The position numbers were made by a program, and so were the translations under genes. DNA of 64,000 nucleotides from Acanthochromis polyacanthus (taxonomy: Eukaryota; Chordata; Actinopteri; Pomacentridae): contig NC_067123.1 in assembly GCF_021347895.1 (NCBI RefSeq), positions 5,833,828 through 5,897,827 on the forward strand, given 5' to 3'. Below, piece by piece: positions 34,101 to 44,700 of the stretch. Below the pieces are notes generated by a model that ran no database searches, was not told the origin of the DNA, and saw only the letters and a list, made by a program, of their open reading frames with translations. Numbering within the stretch: position 1 is the stretch's first letter; each line of letters begins with the position of its first letter.

Positions 34101-37100
34101 AAAGAGAGTAGAAAACCAGCTTCATACCCGTTAACTCTGACTGAGCGTTTAGTTTTTGTCGACTCGCACAAAGAAAGTCTGACTGGTAAACTGTCCTCAT
34201 AGTGATCTGATAAACGACGTAAACACTAGAAAAGCTGCACCGGTTAAAGTAGAAACGTCTCGTCAAAACTTAAAATCTGCTTATAATTTATTGATTAAGG
34301 GTCCATATAGAATAAAGACCGGTTAGTGACCTGGGATTTAATGTGTAGAGGATTAAACAAAGCCTCCATTCAGAGAATTTTGCCTCGAGGAATTTTAGTA
34401 ATCAAATTAGTCGAGGAAGCTCTAGTAATTCCATTTTCTATCTACAATGCCATTCTAACGAGTTCAAACTTAAAGGGGAGCTTCGGTTTTTTTTCAACCT
34501 GGGGTCTGTTTCCATATGTAATTTCATACATGTGAGTGATGGAGAAATGAATTTTTGGCATAGCTCCAGTATTTAGCCAGGCAGGCAGCTTAGCAGCTCA
34601 GCTAGCAGCTCAGCTAGCGAAAAGTATGGGGCAACTTGCCCCCCCACGTCAAAGTCCGCCCTAACGTGCTTTTTCCCCACACTGACCGGCTCAGATAGTC
34701 TCAACGAGTGTCCCACACCATACTAGGGATGAGAAGTGAACGAAAACCTCCACATTACTTGGCGATCGCTATTTGTTGTGGTCTGTATCCAAATCTCAGG
34801 ACGCTAGAAAGCAAATCTCGTTCCGAAATCGCGCGATAGCTCGCGCCACAACACCATATGTATGGGACATTCATTGAGACTATCCGAGCCGGTCAGTGTG
34901 GGGGAAAAAGCACGTTAGGGCGGACTTTGACGTGGGGGGGCAAGTTGCCCCATACTTTTCGCTAGCTGAGCTGCTAGCTGAGCTGCTAAGCTGCCTGCCT
35001 GGATAAATACTGGAGCTATGTCGAAAATTCATTTCTCCATCACTCACATGTATGAAATTACATATGGAAACAGACCCCAGGTTGAAAAAAAACGAAGTTC
35101 CCCTTTAATATATCTATGATGTGGTGAACTAGGAAGAATTAAAGATGACTTGAACTAGAATTATGACCAGTCAGAATGTGAAGAACCTAGAACTATAAGC
35201 TGTAGATATTAGAAATTGTAATTAAAACTAGTCATGATTCAGCTGCAGGTATATTCATGCTGTTCATATGAGAAACACATGAATGGTAAAAGTGAAGCTA
35301 TTTGTCCTGAAGAATGTTGATGTGGAGATCTAAGAGGTTAATTTTAATAAAAAATAACTGAACTATGAATATCTGCATTATATAAGCAGGTATCCAGAAT
35401 ATCTCTATAGCTATTAGGTATTAAAACGGTGAAACACAGTCTGATGAGGCTAAACTGAAACTACAAATAATTCTGCATGAATGTTTTATCTGGAACAAAA
35501 CAAAAGAATTCTGCTGCTCTATTCTACAAATAAGAGATGGAACGATTAGAAGATTGATTCAGCTGCTTTTTGCAGAGGATTTTATTTTATTTTTTGGACG
35601 TTAGCAAATGTTAGCTCGATCGTTAGCTTAATATAATGAACATTTTTACTACTTTTTTAGCTTTTTTGTAGACATTAGTAACAGTAATCAGTAGCTGCAG
35701 ACCTAAATGTGACTTTTTACTGATGCATTTATCACTTCTGGTGCGTTGTTTCTTTTCTGTGAAGCTTATTTCCATGTTTCCCGTCAGACCTTCCGGATGC
35801 TGAACGTCAGACCTCGGCCCAAGGCGATCCATACCAGCACTGATTTCCTTTCAGGCTTCCCGCTGCTGGAGGAACTCTGCATCGCGACCACGCATGATTG
35901 CTACATGAGAGACAAAGATCTGCAGGATATTCTGTTTGACTCCCCTAAACTGCAAGTGCTGGACCTGCGAGGCTGTTTGAGAATCACACCAGCTGGCCTG
36001 GCGATGTTGCCCTGTCTGGGTAGGCAGAACTTTACATTTAACTCTTTAGATTATTTAGCTACTTAAGTATTATTTAGAAAAAAAACCTGGCCAGAAAATA
36101 AATCAGAAACATAGAAACACCCGCACTACCAGTCAAAAGTTTCACACACCTTTCCATTCAATGGTTTTTATTATTTTCTACATTGTGGATTAATACTGAA
36201 GTTATCAAAACTATAAAAGAATTCATGTGGAATTATGTTGGAAACAAAAAAGTGTTGATCTTTAGTATTAATCTACGATGTAGAAAATAATACAAATAAA
36301 TAAAAAGCATTGAGTGACAAGGTGTGTCCAAACCTGTAATGATCGTCTAAACCCGGGGTGTCAAACATGTGGCCCAAGATGCCAAGATTCAGGATCAAAT
36401 TAAGCAGTGAGTAAACCTGCTGCATGTAAAATGCTGTTTCAGAAACTTTTGCACCCCAAAGAACTTACGCTATCGTTCAGAAGTTTGGGGTCACTTTAAA
36501 ATGTCCTTATTTTTGAAAGAAAAGCAGTTTTTTTCAATGAAGATAACATTAAATGAATGATAAATCCAGTCTAAACATTGTTAATGTGGTAAATGACTAT
36601 TCTAGCTGGAAACAGCTGATTTTTAATGGAATATCTCCATAGGGGTACAGAGGAACATTTCCAGCAACCATCACTACTGTGTTCTAATGCTACATTGTGT
36701 TAGCTAATGGTGTTGAAAGGCTCATTGATGATTAGAAAACCCTTGTGCAGTTATGTTAGCACATGGATAAAAGTGTGAGTTTTCATGGAGAACATGAAAT
36801 TGTCTGGATGACCCAAACTTTTGGACATTAGTGTAGTTTTGTGGAAATGAATCCTTGCTTTGGAAATATTTAAAGACATTGAACATTGTGCATTATGGCG
36901 TCAGTCAGTAGCTTGGTTTGGTTGAACCCTGTTGATGCACTGCCACAGCTTTTATATATTTTTATGTGTACATGTTATGCATTCTCATTATTCCTTAATA
37001 ATCTTGACCAGTTGTTTTCATCATAGATTTAAATACTGTATTGTTCAGTTCCAGATACCTGAGACTAAATGTTTTGTGCCTTTGTAGACACTCTGTGATC

Positions 37101-39446
37101 TGAGGCATAATTAATTGCCTCCGCCAAGGAGGTTATGTGACATGCAGCGTTTGTGTGTCCGTCTGTCCGTCTGTCTGTCTGTTAGCAAGATAACTCAAAA
37201 ACGCCTGGGCAGATTCACATGAAATTTTGAGGGGATGTAGACTATGGTAAGAGGAAGAGCTGATTTAATTTTGGTGGCAATCCGGAAAGGATCCTGGATT
37301 ATGGATCACTTTTAATTTTTTAGTATGTTTTAGTATGTGGTCCAAAATATGACAAAAACTTCATAGGTTAGTATGTCGTCCAACAAATTGGAGCAAGGTG
37401 TCCAGATAGCTCAACTGGTTAAGAAGGTGATTCATAAACAGAACTGTGTCAGAGACGCAGGTTCAATTCCAGCTTGTGATCCTTTACTGCATGGGTTTCC
37501 TGTTTTCCTCTCTATCCTTGGTGGAGGTCTGCACTCTCTGAGTGCTTTTCTAGTTGAACTTGTGCTTATTTTTCCTCTAAAGATTCAGGTTCATGATGTT
37601 TTGTTAATGTGAACATTTTCAGAATGTACGGTACTGAATACACTAAAATAAAGACAAACATTTAGAGTTGTAGGGTATTACACTGTGATTTTACTGGTCC
37701 GACCCACTCCAGATCAAACTGGGCTGAATGTGGCCCCTGAACTAAAATGAGTTTGACCCCCCTGCTCTAAACGGTCTGAATTTGCATCTAAAAACATTCA
37801 ACGATCACTGTTTTCTTTTCCCATCTTTAACTTTTCAGAACTCGAGTGTTTGTTCTGGGGACAGTACTTCAGCCCCCATCTTAGTACTTCACCTGTCAAA
37901 GGACTTCACTTGGTGACCCAGAAGTGGAGTCAGACGCTGCGGCAGCTCGATATTGCAAACCGTCCCTTCCCAGAGAAGGACCTGGAGTTAGCGATGAGTC
38001 ACCTCGCTCAGGCGGCTGAGGCAGATACGCTGCAATCACTGAACCTCAGTGGAACCAAAATCACTCCTCAGGCCCTCAGGTACTCCAGCTCCACCAGCCC
38101 AGATAATCCAGTAAACTACTACATGCACACCAGAGGGGTGTGCTACGAAGGAGGTCTTTTTTTATGCCAATTGGCTCAACAAAACCCAAGTCAGAGATCA
38201 TCGACTTTGCTGACCAGGTTTCATTAATCAGACTCTGACTGTGCTCACATAAAAGAAGGTGTTTATTCTGCACAAAATGGACTTTACTTCATTAAAAAGG
38301 AACAGGTTTTATTTGATGAGCTATGAAGAATATAAAGATTTATTGTGGGATAAAGAGCAGCTACTGCAAATTATGCAACACAGAAGTGTCGGTAGACTGT
38401 CGATGACGTCAGTTCATGTATTTGGTTTCCTACTCAGTGCACTCTCAGTTTAGGGAAGTGACTGTTTATTGAAAAACATAAAATATATGATTAGTGTAAT
38501 ATATGAATTAAGTTTAAATACCAGGGTTAAGACCTTACAGTGCAATTTATGGTGTGGGTTTACCTGATTAATTTATATAAGAATTAAAATACAAAAATGA
38601 TATAAAATACTGCTTTAGAGTCTATAGTCTATAATACATTTTAAGGCTGAGACTTTACAGTATTAGTGGTGATAGAGAATGACATTACTAATGTAATAAC
38701 ATAGTTAAGACTCTACGGTATTATACATTAGAGTTTAACTTAGCTAACAGGATGCTATTAAGGCACTATCAATTGTGGAGATTAACCTGACAAATTTAGA
38801 GCAGCAGTATTGACAAAATTGGCAAAAATATACATGAAAATCCCAAAAATCCAAGGATTCCCTGGAGCTCCTTTGAGCAATTTTTGTTATTGATCAGATT
38901 AATTAGAGTTGTTGCAATTAATTAATCGGGATTAATCACATTTTTGTGAAATAGCAATATTTGACACAATAAGCAAAGTTTTTCAATCCAAATAAATGTT
39001 GGCTGACGACTGAATCGATCAATAGACATACGTGAACCTAAACAATAAAAAGGTTTGTTTCATGTATATTTTTCTGCATTTTTCATCTGTCTAGTACTTT
39101 CACAGATTACTGCAAACTCAAAGTGCAATTACAGTGATTATATTCGACATTTAAGACTTTTAGTAAACTCATGCACTTCCAATGTCTTGAAAAGTGGTCT
39201 ATTATGGGATGGCTACACCTATTGTCGGTACCAGGACTGACAGCCTATTAATCTCGCTTCGTAGCACAGCCCTCCAAGCAATAATCAATCGCTCATATCT
39301 GTATTTTATTCTTCAGGTCAGTGGTCGGCCAGGCCACTGCTCTAGACTACCTCAACCTTTCATCCTGCCGCTACCTTCCGAGAGGAGCGAAGAGAATCTA
39401 CAGAGGCCAAGAAGACATTCGCCAGCTGCTGGACAAACTGGTGTAG
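28134..39446 (+). CDS. fbxl6: F-box/LRR protein 6 (complete, 9 coding exons)
   Basis: Substrate-recognition subunit of an SCF ubiquitin ligase. Coding exons are 28134-28639, 30797-30955, 31449-31512, 31920-32051, 32736-32843, 32925-33038, 35788-36019, 37839-38079 and 39317-39446. All introns are GT-AG and the phases fit, giving 1686 nt and 561 aa (human about 539). The N-terminal ~140 residues are lysine-rich, with nuclear-localisation-like PKKRGRKKK. The F-box (about residues 143-195) reads LPEELLINIFKMVV, then AGRVCRLWNVAASSPVLWHRV. Leucine-rich repeats follow, such as LRSLKLSHCGGVTAKGF, LQSLNLQYSE, LQVLDLRGCLRITPAGL and LQSLNLSGTKITPQAL. The C-terminus is LDYLNLSSCRYLPRG and ends at TAG 39444-39446. 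Introns hold many mobile elements. The start ATG has G at +4 and A at -1 (GCAATGG) after an AGC repeat. Confidence 0.96.
28640..29580. other. fbxl6 first coding intron, AT-rich
   Basis: No gene or element boundary was found. A CTCF-like motif is present at 29498-29513. The remainder is A/T-rich with simple runs. Confidence 0.55.
29498..29513 (+). promoter_or_regulatory. CTCF-like motif
   Basis: ACCACAAGGTGGCGCC is close to the CTCF core CCAxxAGGxGGCGC, in the same orientation as the site at 15772. It lies in an fbxl6 intron. Motif match only. Confidence 0.35.
29583..30157. mobile_element. 575-bp inverted-repeat element with 9-bp duplication, carrying RecQ fragment
   Basis: The ends TAGCCTAGCCGCGCTA and, on the reverse strand, TAGCCTAGCCACGCTA are inverted repeats with one mismatch in 16. 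The flanks ACTAATGTG (29574-29582 and 30158-30166) are identical 9-mers. A RecQ-like coding fragment lies inside on the plus strand. Nine-base duplications are typical of Mutator-like elements, though other superfamilies also give 8-9 bp. The element sits in the first coding intron of fbxl6. The family is not recognised. Confidence 0.83.
29807..30000 (+). pseudogene. RecQ-like helicase N-terminal fragment
   Basis: An open frame without ATG encodes LKFNLKDKQRTALKCFIEKK, then DVFGLMPTGYGKSLIYQLAP. This contains a RecQ motif 0-like region and the Walker A motif PTGYGKS of a WRN/RecQ-type helicase domain. Similarity stops after about 60 residues (near NPPV); the following frame to 30184 shows no helicase motifs. 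Motifs Ia-VI, including DEAH, are absent, so it is a non-functional piece within the surrounding element. Confidence 0.75.
30206..30724. mobile_element. TTAA-flanked MITE, 519 bp, second copy of the 5671-6179 family
   Basis: It is bounded by TTAA at 30202-30205 and 30725-30728. The left end CCCTCCTGTTGTCCTCATTT matches the reverse of the right end of the 5671-6179 copy. The right end (reverse) CCCTCGTGTCATCCTGTGGG matches its left end, so orientation is opposite. The central AxCAACCAAAxTCCxxC palindrome is retained near 30524-30570. It lies in an fbxl6 intron 70 bp before exon 2. Confidence 0.87.
33040..34465. other. fbxl6 intron 6, left part, no element resolved
   Basis: Non-coding, AT-rich intronic sequence between exon 6 and the palindromic element. 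No convincing ORF, RNA gene or inverted ends were seen. Confidence 0.5.
34474..35104. mobile_element. Fold-back TTAA element, 631 bp, ~250-bp arms
   Basis: TTAA at 34470-34473 and 35105-35108 bounds a near-perfect palindrome. The left arm starts AGGGGAGCTTCGG; the right arm ends CGAAGTTCCCCT. Arms of roughly 240-255 bp match along their length, including CAGCTCAGCTAGC and TTGCCCCCCCACG, around a central loop of about 130-150 bp. TTAA with AGGGG ends suggests Kolobok or piggyBac type. There is no coding capacity. It lies in fbxl6 intron 6. Confidence 0.88.
36124..36340. mobile_element. Degenerate Tc1-type MITE
   Basis: The left end CACTACCAGTCAAAAGTTTC and the reverse of the right end (ATTACAGGTTTGGACACACC) resemble the common fish terminal sequence CACTACCAGTCAAAAGTTTG. 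Inner inverted similarity (ATTTTCTACATTGTGGATTA versus its reverse) supports a short palindromic element. The ends are eroded. Confidence 0.65.
36468..36833. mobile_element. Tc1-type MITE, 366 bp (copy A)
   Basis: The left end is CGCTATCGTTCAGAAGTTTG and the reverse of the right end is CACTAATGTCCAAAAGTTTG, each next to TA. The interior (TCCTTATTTTTGAAAGAAAA, TAAATGACTATTCTAGCTGG) is nearly the same as at 55367-55714, so both belong to one family. Nested in the hAT-like element. Confidence 0.83.
37118..37562 (+). mobile_element. SINE-like insertion with tRNA-type promoter boxes
   Basis: An A-box-like TAGCTCAACTGG (37407-37418) and a B-box-like GGTTCAATTCC (37460-37470) are spaced as in tRNA genes. 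A 3' part reads TTGGTGGAGGTCTGCACTCT, then CTGAGTGCTTTTCTAGTT. A block before it begins GCCTCCGCCAAGGAGGTTAT, partly complementary to the GGTGGAGG tail. Both blocks resemble widely dispersed animal repeats. The tRNA part cannot fold as a functional tRNA. Confidence 0.55.
38080..39316. other. fbxl6 last intron, no gene seen
   Basis: AT-rich intron between exons 8 and 9, with short uninformative frames and no element boundary. Confidence 0.55.
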
Positions 39447-39727
39447 CTCTGTTGTTCATGTGGCTCCAGAAATCCACAAGGCAGCTTTAAATGTCTTAAT
39501 ATGCTTTGTAAATGTTTGATATATGTACGTTTGGTTCAAACTTGACACTTCAAAAAATGGTTATGAACTTGCAGGATATAAATGCATTTATACGGATCAT
39601 CTCGATTGCAAAGCTACACTGACATTTATTTGTATACATTAGAAGTTCTTTGGATTTATGATTTGCCTTTTTTTTTCTACATTTTTTTAAACTACAAAAC
39701 TGAGCAACATAAGCAACAATAATGTGA

Positions 39728-39733
39728 AATAAA
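39728..39733 (+). terminator. Polyadenylation signal for fbxl6
   Basis: AATAAA about 280 bp after the fbxl6 stop codon, followed by T/G-rich sequence (TTTGTCTTTCTTT) 35-45 bp downstream. Confidence 0.7.
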
Positions 39734-40048
39734 GATTCAATCTGTCAATACAATATAATAGAATTTGTCTTTCTTTCAAGTAGAGTGGCGTGTTCTCTGG
39801 ATAAATTGACTGAACGCCCAAATCAGGCCTGGACAGAAGATGATTAATGCCTCTGAAACCAATTTACTGAAGTTATCCTTTTTTCCTCAGAGTTCTGCTA
39901 TTTCTCTTAGCCCTTAAGATCAGAATTCTATGAAATAAATTTTCTACTGCGACCTGTAATCCTGTCGTACTGAACTTATACAGTTGTTGTTTAGATATAT
40001 TGTTTACCGATTTTTAGTAAAAGCAACAAACCTACATATTTAATTAGC

Positions 40049-40054
40049 TTTATT
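40049..40054 (-). terminator. Candidate polyadenylation signal for eppk1
   Basis: TTTATT on the plus strand reads AATAAA on the minus strand, about 870 bp after the eppk1 stop. A second candidate lies near 40225. Either gives convergent 3' ends with fbxl6 roughly 0.3-0.5 kb apart. The span 40055-40921 is then the eppk1 3' UTR and holds nothing else. Confidence 0.4.
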
Positions 40055-40921
40055 GCTAAATTAGAAGTAATATGGATGTCTTAAATAGCTCTAAAAGTTT
40101 CCCAGCTCACGGATTCTCGTTCAGTAAGTGTTTCTTCAGTGTGATCGGTCCAAAAACGTAGTTATTCAAACCAAAATGTGAAAATAAACAACAGAAAACA
40201 GACAAAAGAACTATTCTTCTCACCCTTTTATTAGAAAAAAGAACTCGACTGTTCCAGCAACAGTCAACCATGCCCAAGAAAATTACATTCATATTTGACT
40301 TAGTTATGAAACAACAGATTTCAGTAAGAAAAGTCTTTATCCCAAAAATAAAACCTTTATCTGTCCGACCTCTAAAAGAGAGGAGATTTAGCTGAAGCCA
40401 ATCCAGTTACAATTGCACTGTAAAAACAACCAAATCCAGATTCTACAATAACATGAAATAACATTGAACCAGGAAAAACAAGTATAACATACAAACAGTG
40501 TACTCAAAGAAGATCAGAATAAGATAAGAACAAACAGACTGAGAGCGCCATGTTACATATATTTTAGGTGTTCTTCACAGCAGGCAATTAGCATCTCAAA
40601 CAGGTAGGACGAGAAGCATTAAAGTGTAATTTAGTGCAGCACATTCATTTGGGTGTGAAAAATGGCTGCAAGTCAGTTTGGTGTTTCACTGCAATAATTT
40701 ATATGCATTCTGGCTTTAAATGTTAAGCAAATATCCATATTTTGGCATGTATTTGCATAGAAAGTTTGAAATAATTCATTTGTTGCTCACTGTGCAGCGA
40801 TAAAAAGCTGACAATTTGAATTTGTCTCTCCAGATTTCTTCAGTAACTTAGAAAAACTTTCTGTAACTAAGACAGAAAAAGAGCAAACTGTAAAATCGAG
40901 ATAATTACAGTAAAAGAAACT

Positions 40922-43900
40922 TCACTTGTGCAACGGGAGTAAGCTGAGGCCTGTGATGGGATCTGTGATACATCTCTCCACCAACTGGAGATACGTGAGG
41001 TTCTCCTGAGTGTTGGGGTCAAAGAAGCCCTTGGTGTCATCATCAGCATCAGATAAAATTTTGTTCATTTCTTCATCAAAGTAGCCTCTCTGGTATGCCA
41101 CCTGTACGGGGACTCTGTGACTGTGAACTGGGTCAATGATGCCTCCTGTGGCAATCTGGGCTTCAAGGAGACGAATTCCATGATCTTTGACAATGAGATC
41201 CTTCTGCAAGGCCTGGAACAAAGAGATTGTGTTTCCAGTGTAGGGATCCTTGTACCCTGTAACTGCTCTTTCTGCTGAAAGCAGCTTGTTTTTCCACTCA
41301 CTGCCAACTACACGTTGAGCCACAGCTTCTTCAACGGAAAGTTTCTTGTTGTTAACCGGGTCAATGACAAAGCCGGTGGCAGCTTGAGCTTCCAACAGAA
41401 CCAGAGAGGTACCAGGAGTCAGCAGGCTTCTGCTTTTGGCTTCATAGATACTCAGAGTCTCTTTGGTGGACTGGAGGTACACTCCTGCGATGCTGTTGGT
41501 TCCTTCAAGGTACTTGCGCACTGAGTCCATTTCACTCACTTCTGTCACTGTGACTTTTCCAGCTGTAAGTTCTTTGTAGAGACTCTCATCAATGATTTTT
41601 GATTCCAGCAGCTCAGTAGCAGTGACATCTTTTCTGATTCCATGGAAGTTTTCCACCTGACTGGTCTCTGTGATTGTTGTTGTCGTGATGGTAGTTTTAG
41701 TTGAGTTGCTGTCCACTGTTACTACAGGAGGTGGGCATGTGACGATGGCGGAAGATGAAGTTGTTATGGTCTTCTGTTGAATGATGGTCAGGATGATCTC
41801 CAAAAATCTTTCGACTGTGATTGTTCCAGCCTTGTACTGCTGGACAAGTTCTCGTCTCTTCTCCTCAGTGATGTATTTGGAGTAGAGCAGATCCCACAGA
41901 GACACCGTTGTTCCTTGGTATTTCCCTCCTGCTCTGGTTGTTGTAGTCGATTTGAGAATCAGTTTTGTCGCCTCGTCAACAAAGAAATAAAACTCGCCTT
42001 TCTTCACGATGACCAGCAAACTGAGGCCTGTGATGGGATCTGTGATACATCTCTCCACCAACTGGAGATACGTGAGGTTCTCCTGAGTGTTGGGGTCAAA
42101 GAAGCCCTTGGTGTCATCATCAGCATCAGATAAAATTTTGTTCATTTCTTCATCAAAGTAGCCTCTCTGGTATGCCACCTGTACGGGGACTCTGTGACTG
42201 TGAACTGGGTCAATGATGCCTCCTGTGGCAATCTGGGCTTCAAGGAGACGAATTCCATGATCTTTGACAATGAGATCCTTCTGCAAGGCCTGGAACAAAG
42301 AGATTGTGTTTCCAGTGTAGGGATCCTTGTATCCTGTAACTGCTCTTTCTGCTGAAAGCAGCTTGTTTTTCCACTCACTGCCAACCACACGTTGAGCCAC
42401 AGCTTCTTCAACGGAAAGTTTCTTGCTGTTAACCGGGTCAATGACAAAGCCGGTGGCAGCTTGAGCTTCCAACAGAACCAGAGAGGTACCAGGAGTCAGC
42501 AGGCTTCTGCTTTTGGCTTCATAGATACTCAGAGTCTCTTTGGTGGACTGGAGGTACACTCCTGCGATGCTGTTGGTTCCTTCAAGGTACTTGCGCACTG
42601 AGTCCATTTCACTCACTTCTGTCACTGTGACTTTTCCAGCTGTAAGTTCTTTGTAGAGACTCTCATCAATGATTTTTGATTCCAGCAGCTCAGTAGCAGT
42701 GACATCTTTTCTGATTCCATGGAAGTTTTCCACTTGACTGGTATCTGTGATTGTTGTTGTAGTGATGGTAGTTTTAGTTGAGTTGCTGTCCACTGTTACT
42801 ACAGGAGGTGGGCATGTGACGATTGAGGAAGATGAAGTTGTTATGGTCTTCTGTTGAATGATGGTCAGGATGATCTCCAAAAATCTTTCGACTGTGATTG
42901 TTCCAGCCTTGTACTGCTGGACAAGTTCTCGTCTCTTCTCCTCAGTGATGTATTTGGAGTAGAGCAGATCCCACAGAGACACCGTTGTTCCTTGGTATTT
43001 CCCTCCTGCTCTGGTCGTTGTAGTCGATTTGAGAATCATTTTTGTCGCCTCGTCAACAAAGAAATAAAACTCGCCTTTCTTCACGATGACCAGCAAACTG
43101 AGGCCTGTGATGGGATCTGTGATACATCTCTCCACCAACTGGAGATACGTGAGGTTCTCCTGAGTGTTGGGGTCAAAGAAGCCCTTGGTGTCATCATCAG
43201 CATCAGATAAAATTTTGTTCATTTCTTCATCAAAGTAGCCTCTCTGATATGCCACCTGTACGGGGACTCTGTGACTGTGAACTGGGTCAATGATGCCTCC
43301 TGTGGCAATCTGGGCTTCAAGGAGACGAATTCCATGATCTTTGACAATGAGGTCCTTCTGCAAGGCCTGGAACAAAGAGATTGTGTTTCCAGTGTAGGGA
43401 TCCTTGTACCCTGTAACTGCTCTTTCTGCTGAAAGCAGCTTGTTTTTCCACTCACTACCAACCACACGTTGAGCCACAGCTTCTTCAACGGAAAGTTTCT
43501 TGCTGTTAACCGGGTCAATGACAAAGCCGGTGGCAGCTTGAGCTTCCAACAGAACCAGAGAGGTACCAGGAGTCAGCAGGCTTCTGCTTTTGGCTTCATA
43601 GATACTCAGAGTCTCTTTGGTGGACTGGAGGTACACTCCTGCGATGCTGTTGGTTCCTTCAAGGTACTTGCGCACTGAGTCCATTTCACTCACTTCTGTC
43701 ACTGTGACTTTTCCAGCTGTAAGTTCTTTGTAGAGACTCTCATCAATGATTTTTGATTCCAGCAGCTCAGTAGCAGTGACATCTTTTCTGATTCCATGGA
43801 AGTTTTCCACTTGACTGGTATCTGTGATTGTTGTTGTCGTGATGGTAGTTTTAGTTGAGTTGCTGTCCACTGTTACTACAGGAGGTGGGCATGTGACGAT

Positions 43901-44700
43901 TGAGGAAGATGAAGTTGTTATGGTCTTCTGTTGAATGATGGTCAGGATGATCTCCAAAAATCTTTCGACTGTGATTGTTCCAGCCTTGTACTGCTGGACA
44001 AGTTCTCGTCTCTTCTCCTCAGTGATGTATTTGGAGTAGAGCAGATCCCACAGAGACACCGTTGTTCCTTGGTATTTCCCTCCTGCTCTGGTTGTTGTTG
44101 TCGATTTGAGAATCAGTTTTGTCGCCTCGTCAACAAAGAAATAAAACTCGCCTTTCTTCACGATGACCAGCAAACTGAGGCCTGTGATGGGATCTGTGAT
44201 ACATCTCTCCACCAACTGGAGATACGTGAGGTTCTCCTGAGTGTTGGGGTCAAAGAAGCCCTTGGTGTCATCATCAGCATCAGATAAAATTTTGTTCATT
44301 TCTTCATCAAAGTAGCCTCTCTGGTATGCCACCTGTACGGGGACTCTGTGACTGTGAACTGGGTCAATGATGCCTCCTGTGGCAATCTGGGCTTCAAGGA
44401 GACGAATTCCATGATCTTTGACAATGAGATCCTTCTGCAAGGCCTGGAACAAAGAGATTGTGTTTCCAGTGTAGGGATCCTTGTACCCTGTAACTGCTCT
44501 TTCTGCTGAAAGCAGCTTGTTTTTCCACTCACTGCCAACCACACGTTGAGCCACAGCTTCTTCAACGGAAAGTTTCTTGTTGTTAACCGGGTCAATGACA
44601 AAGCCGGTGGCAGCTTGAGCTTCCAGCAGAACCAGAGAGGTACCAGGAGTCAGCAGACCTCTGCTTTTGGCTTCATAGATGCTCATTACCTTCTTTGTAG
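40922..44700 (-). repeat. 1077-bp coding tandem array in eppk1 (3.5 copies)
   Basis: The same sequence recurs with an exact 1077-bp period; for example one block starts at 41315, 42392, 43469 and 44546. Copies differ at only scattered bases, so identity is very high. The unit encodes 359 aa: one plectin-repeat domain plus a Ser/Thr-rich linker. The first copy is joined at its 5' side to a diverged domain (ATNCIAGVRVESTKKV) and the last ends early at PLHK and the stop. The array is in frame throughout. Confidence 0.95.

Larger units (their letters stand above)
36353..37764. mobile_element. Non-autonomous hAT-like element, 1412 bp
   Basis: The left end CCGGGGTGTCAAAC and the reverse of the right end (CAGGGGGGTCAAACTCATTT) pair up. 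The flanks GTCTAAAC (36345-36352) and CTCTAAAC (37765-37772) differ at one position, an 8-bp hAT duplication. Inside are a Tc1-type MITE (36468-36833) and a SINE-like insertion near 37118-37562. No transposase remains. It is in fbxl6 intron 7. Confidence 0.8.

Noticed and set aside
37396..37475. Possible tRNA gene
   Set aside because: A- and B-box-like motifs are present but the arms do not pair as a tRNA; it is better read as a SINE head.
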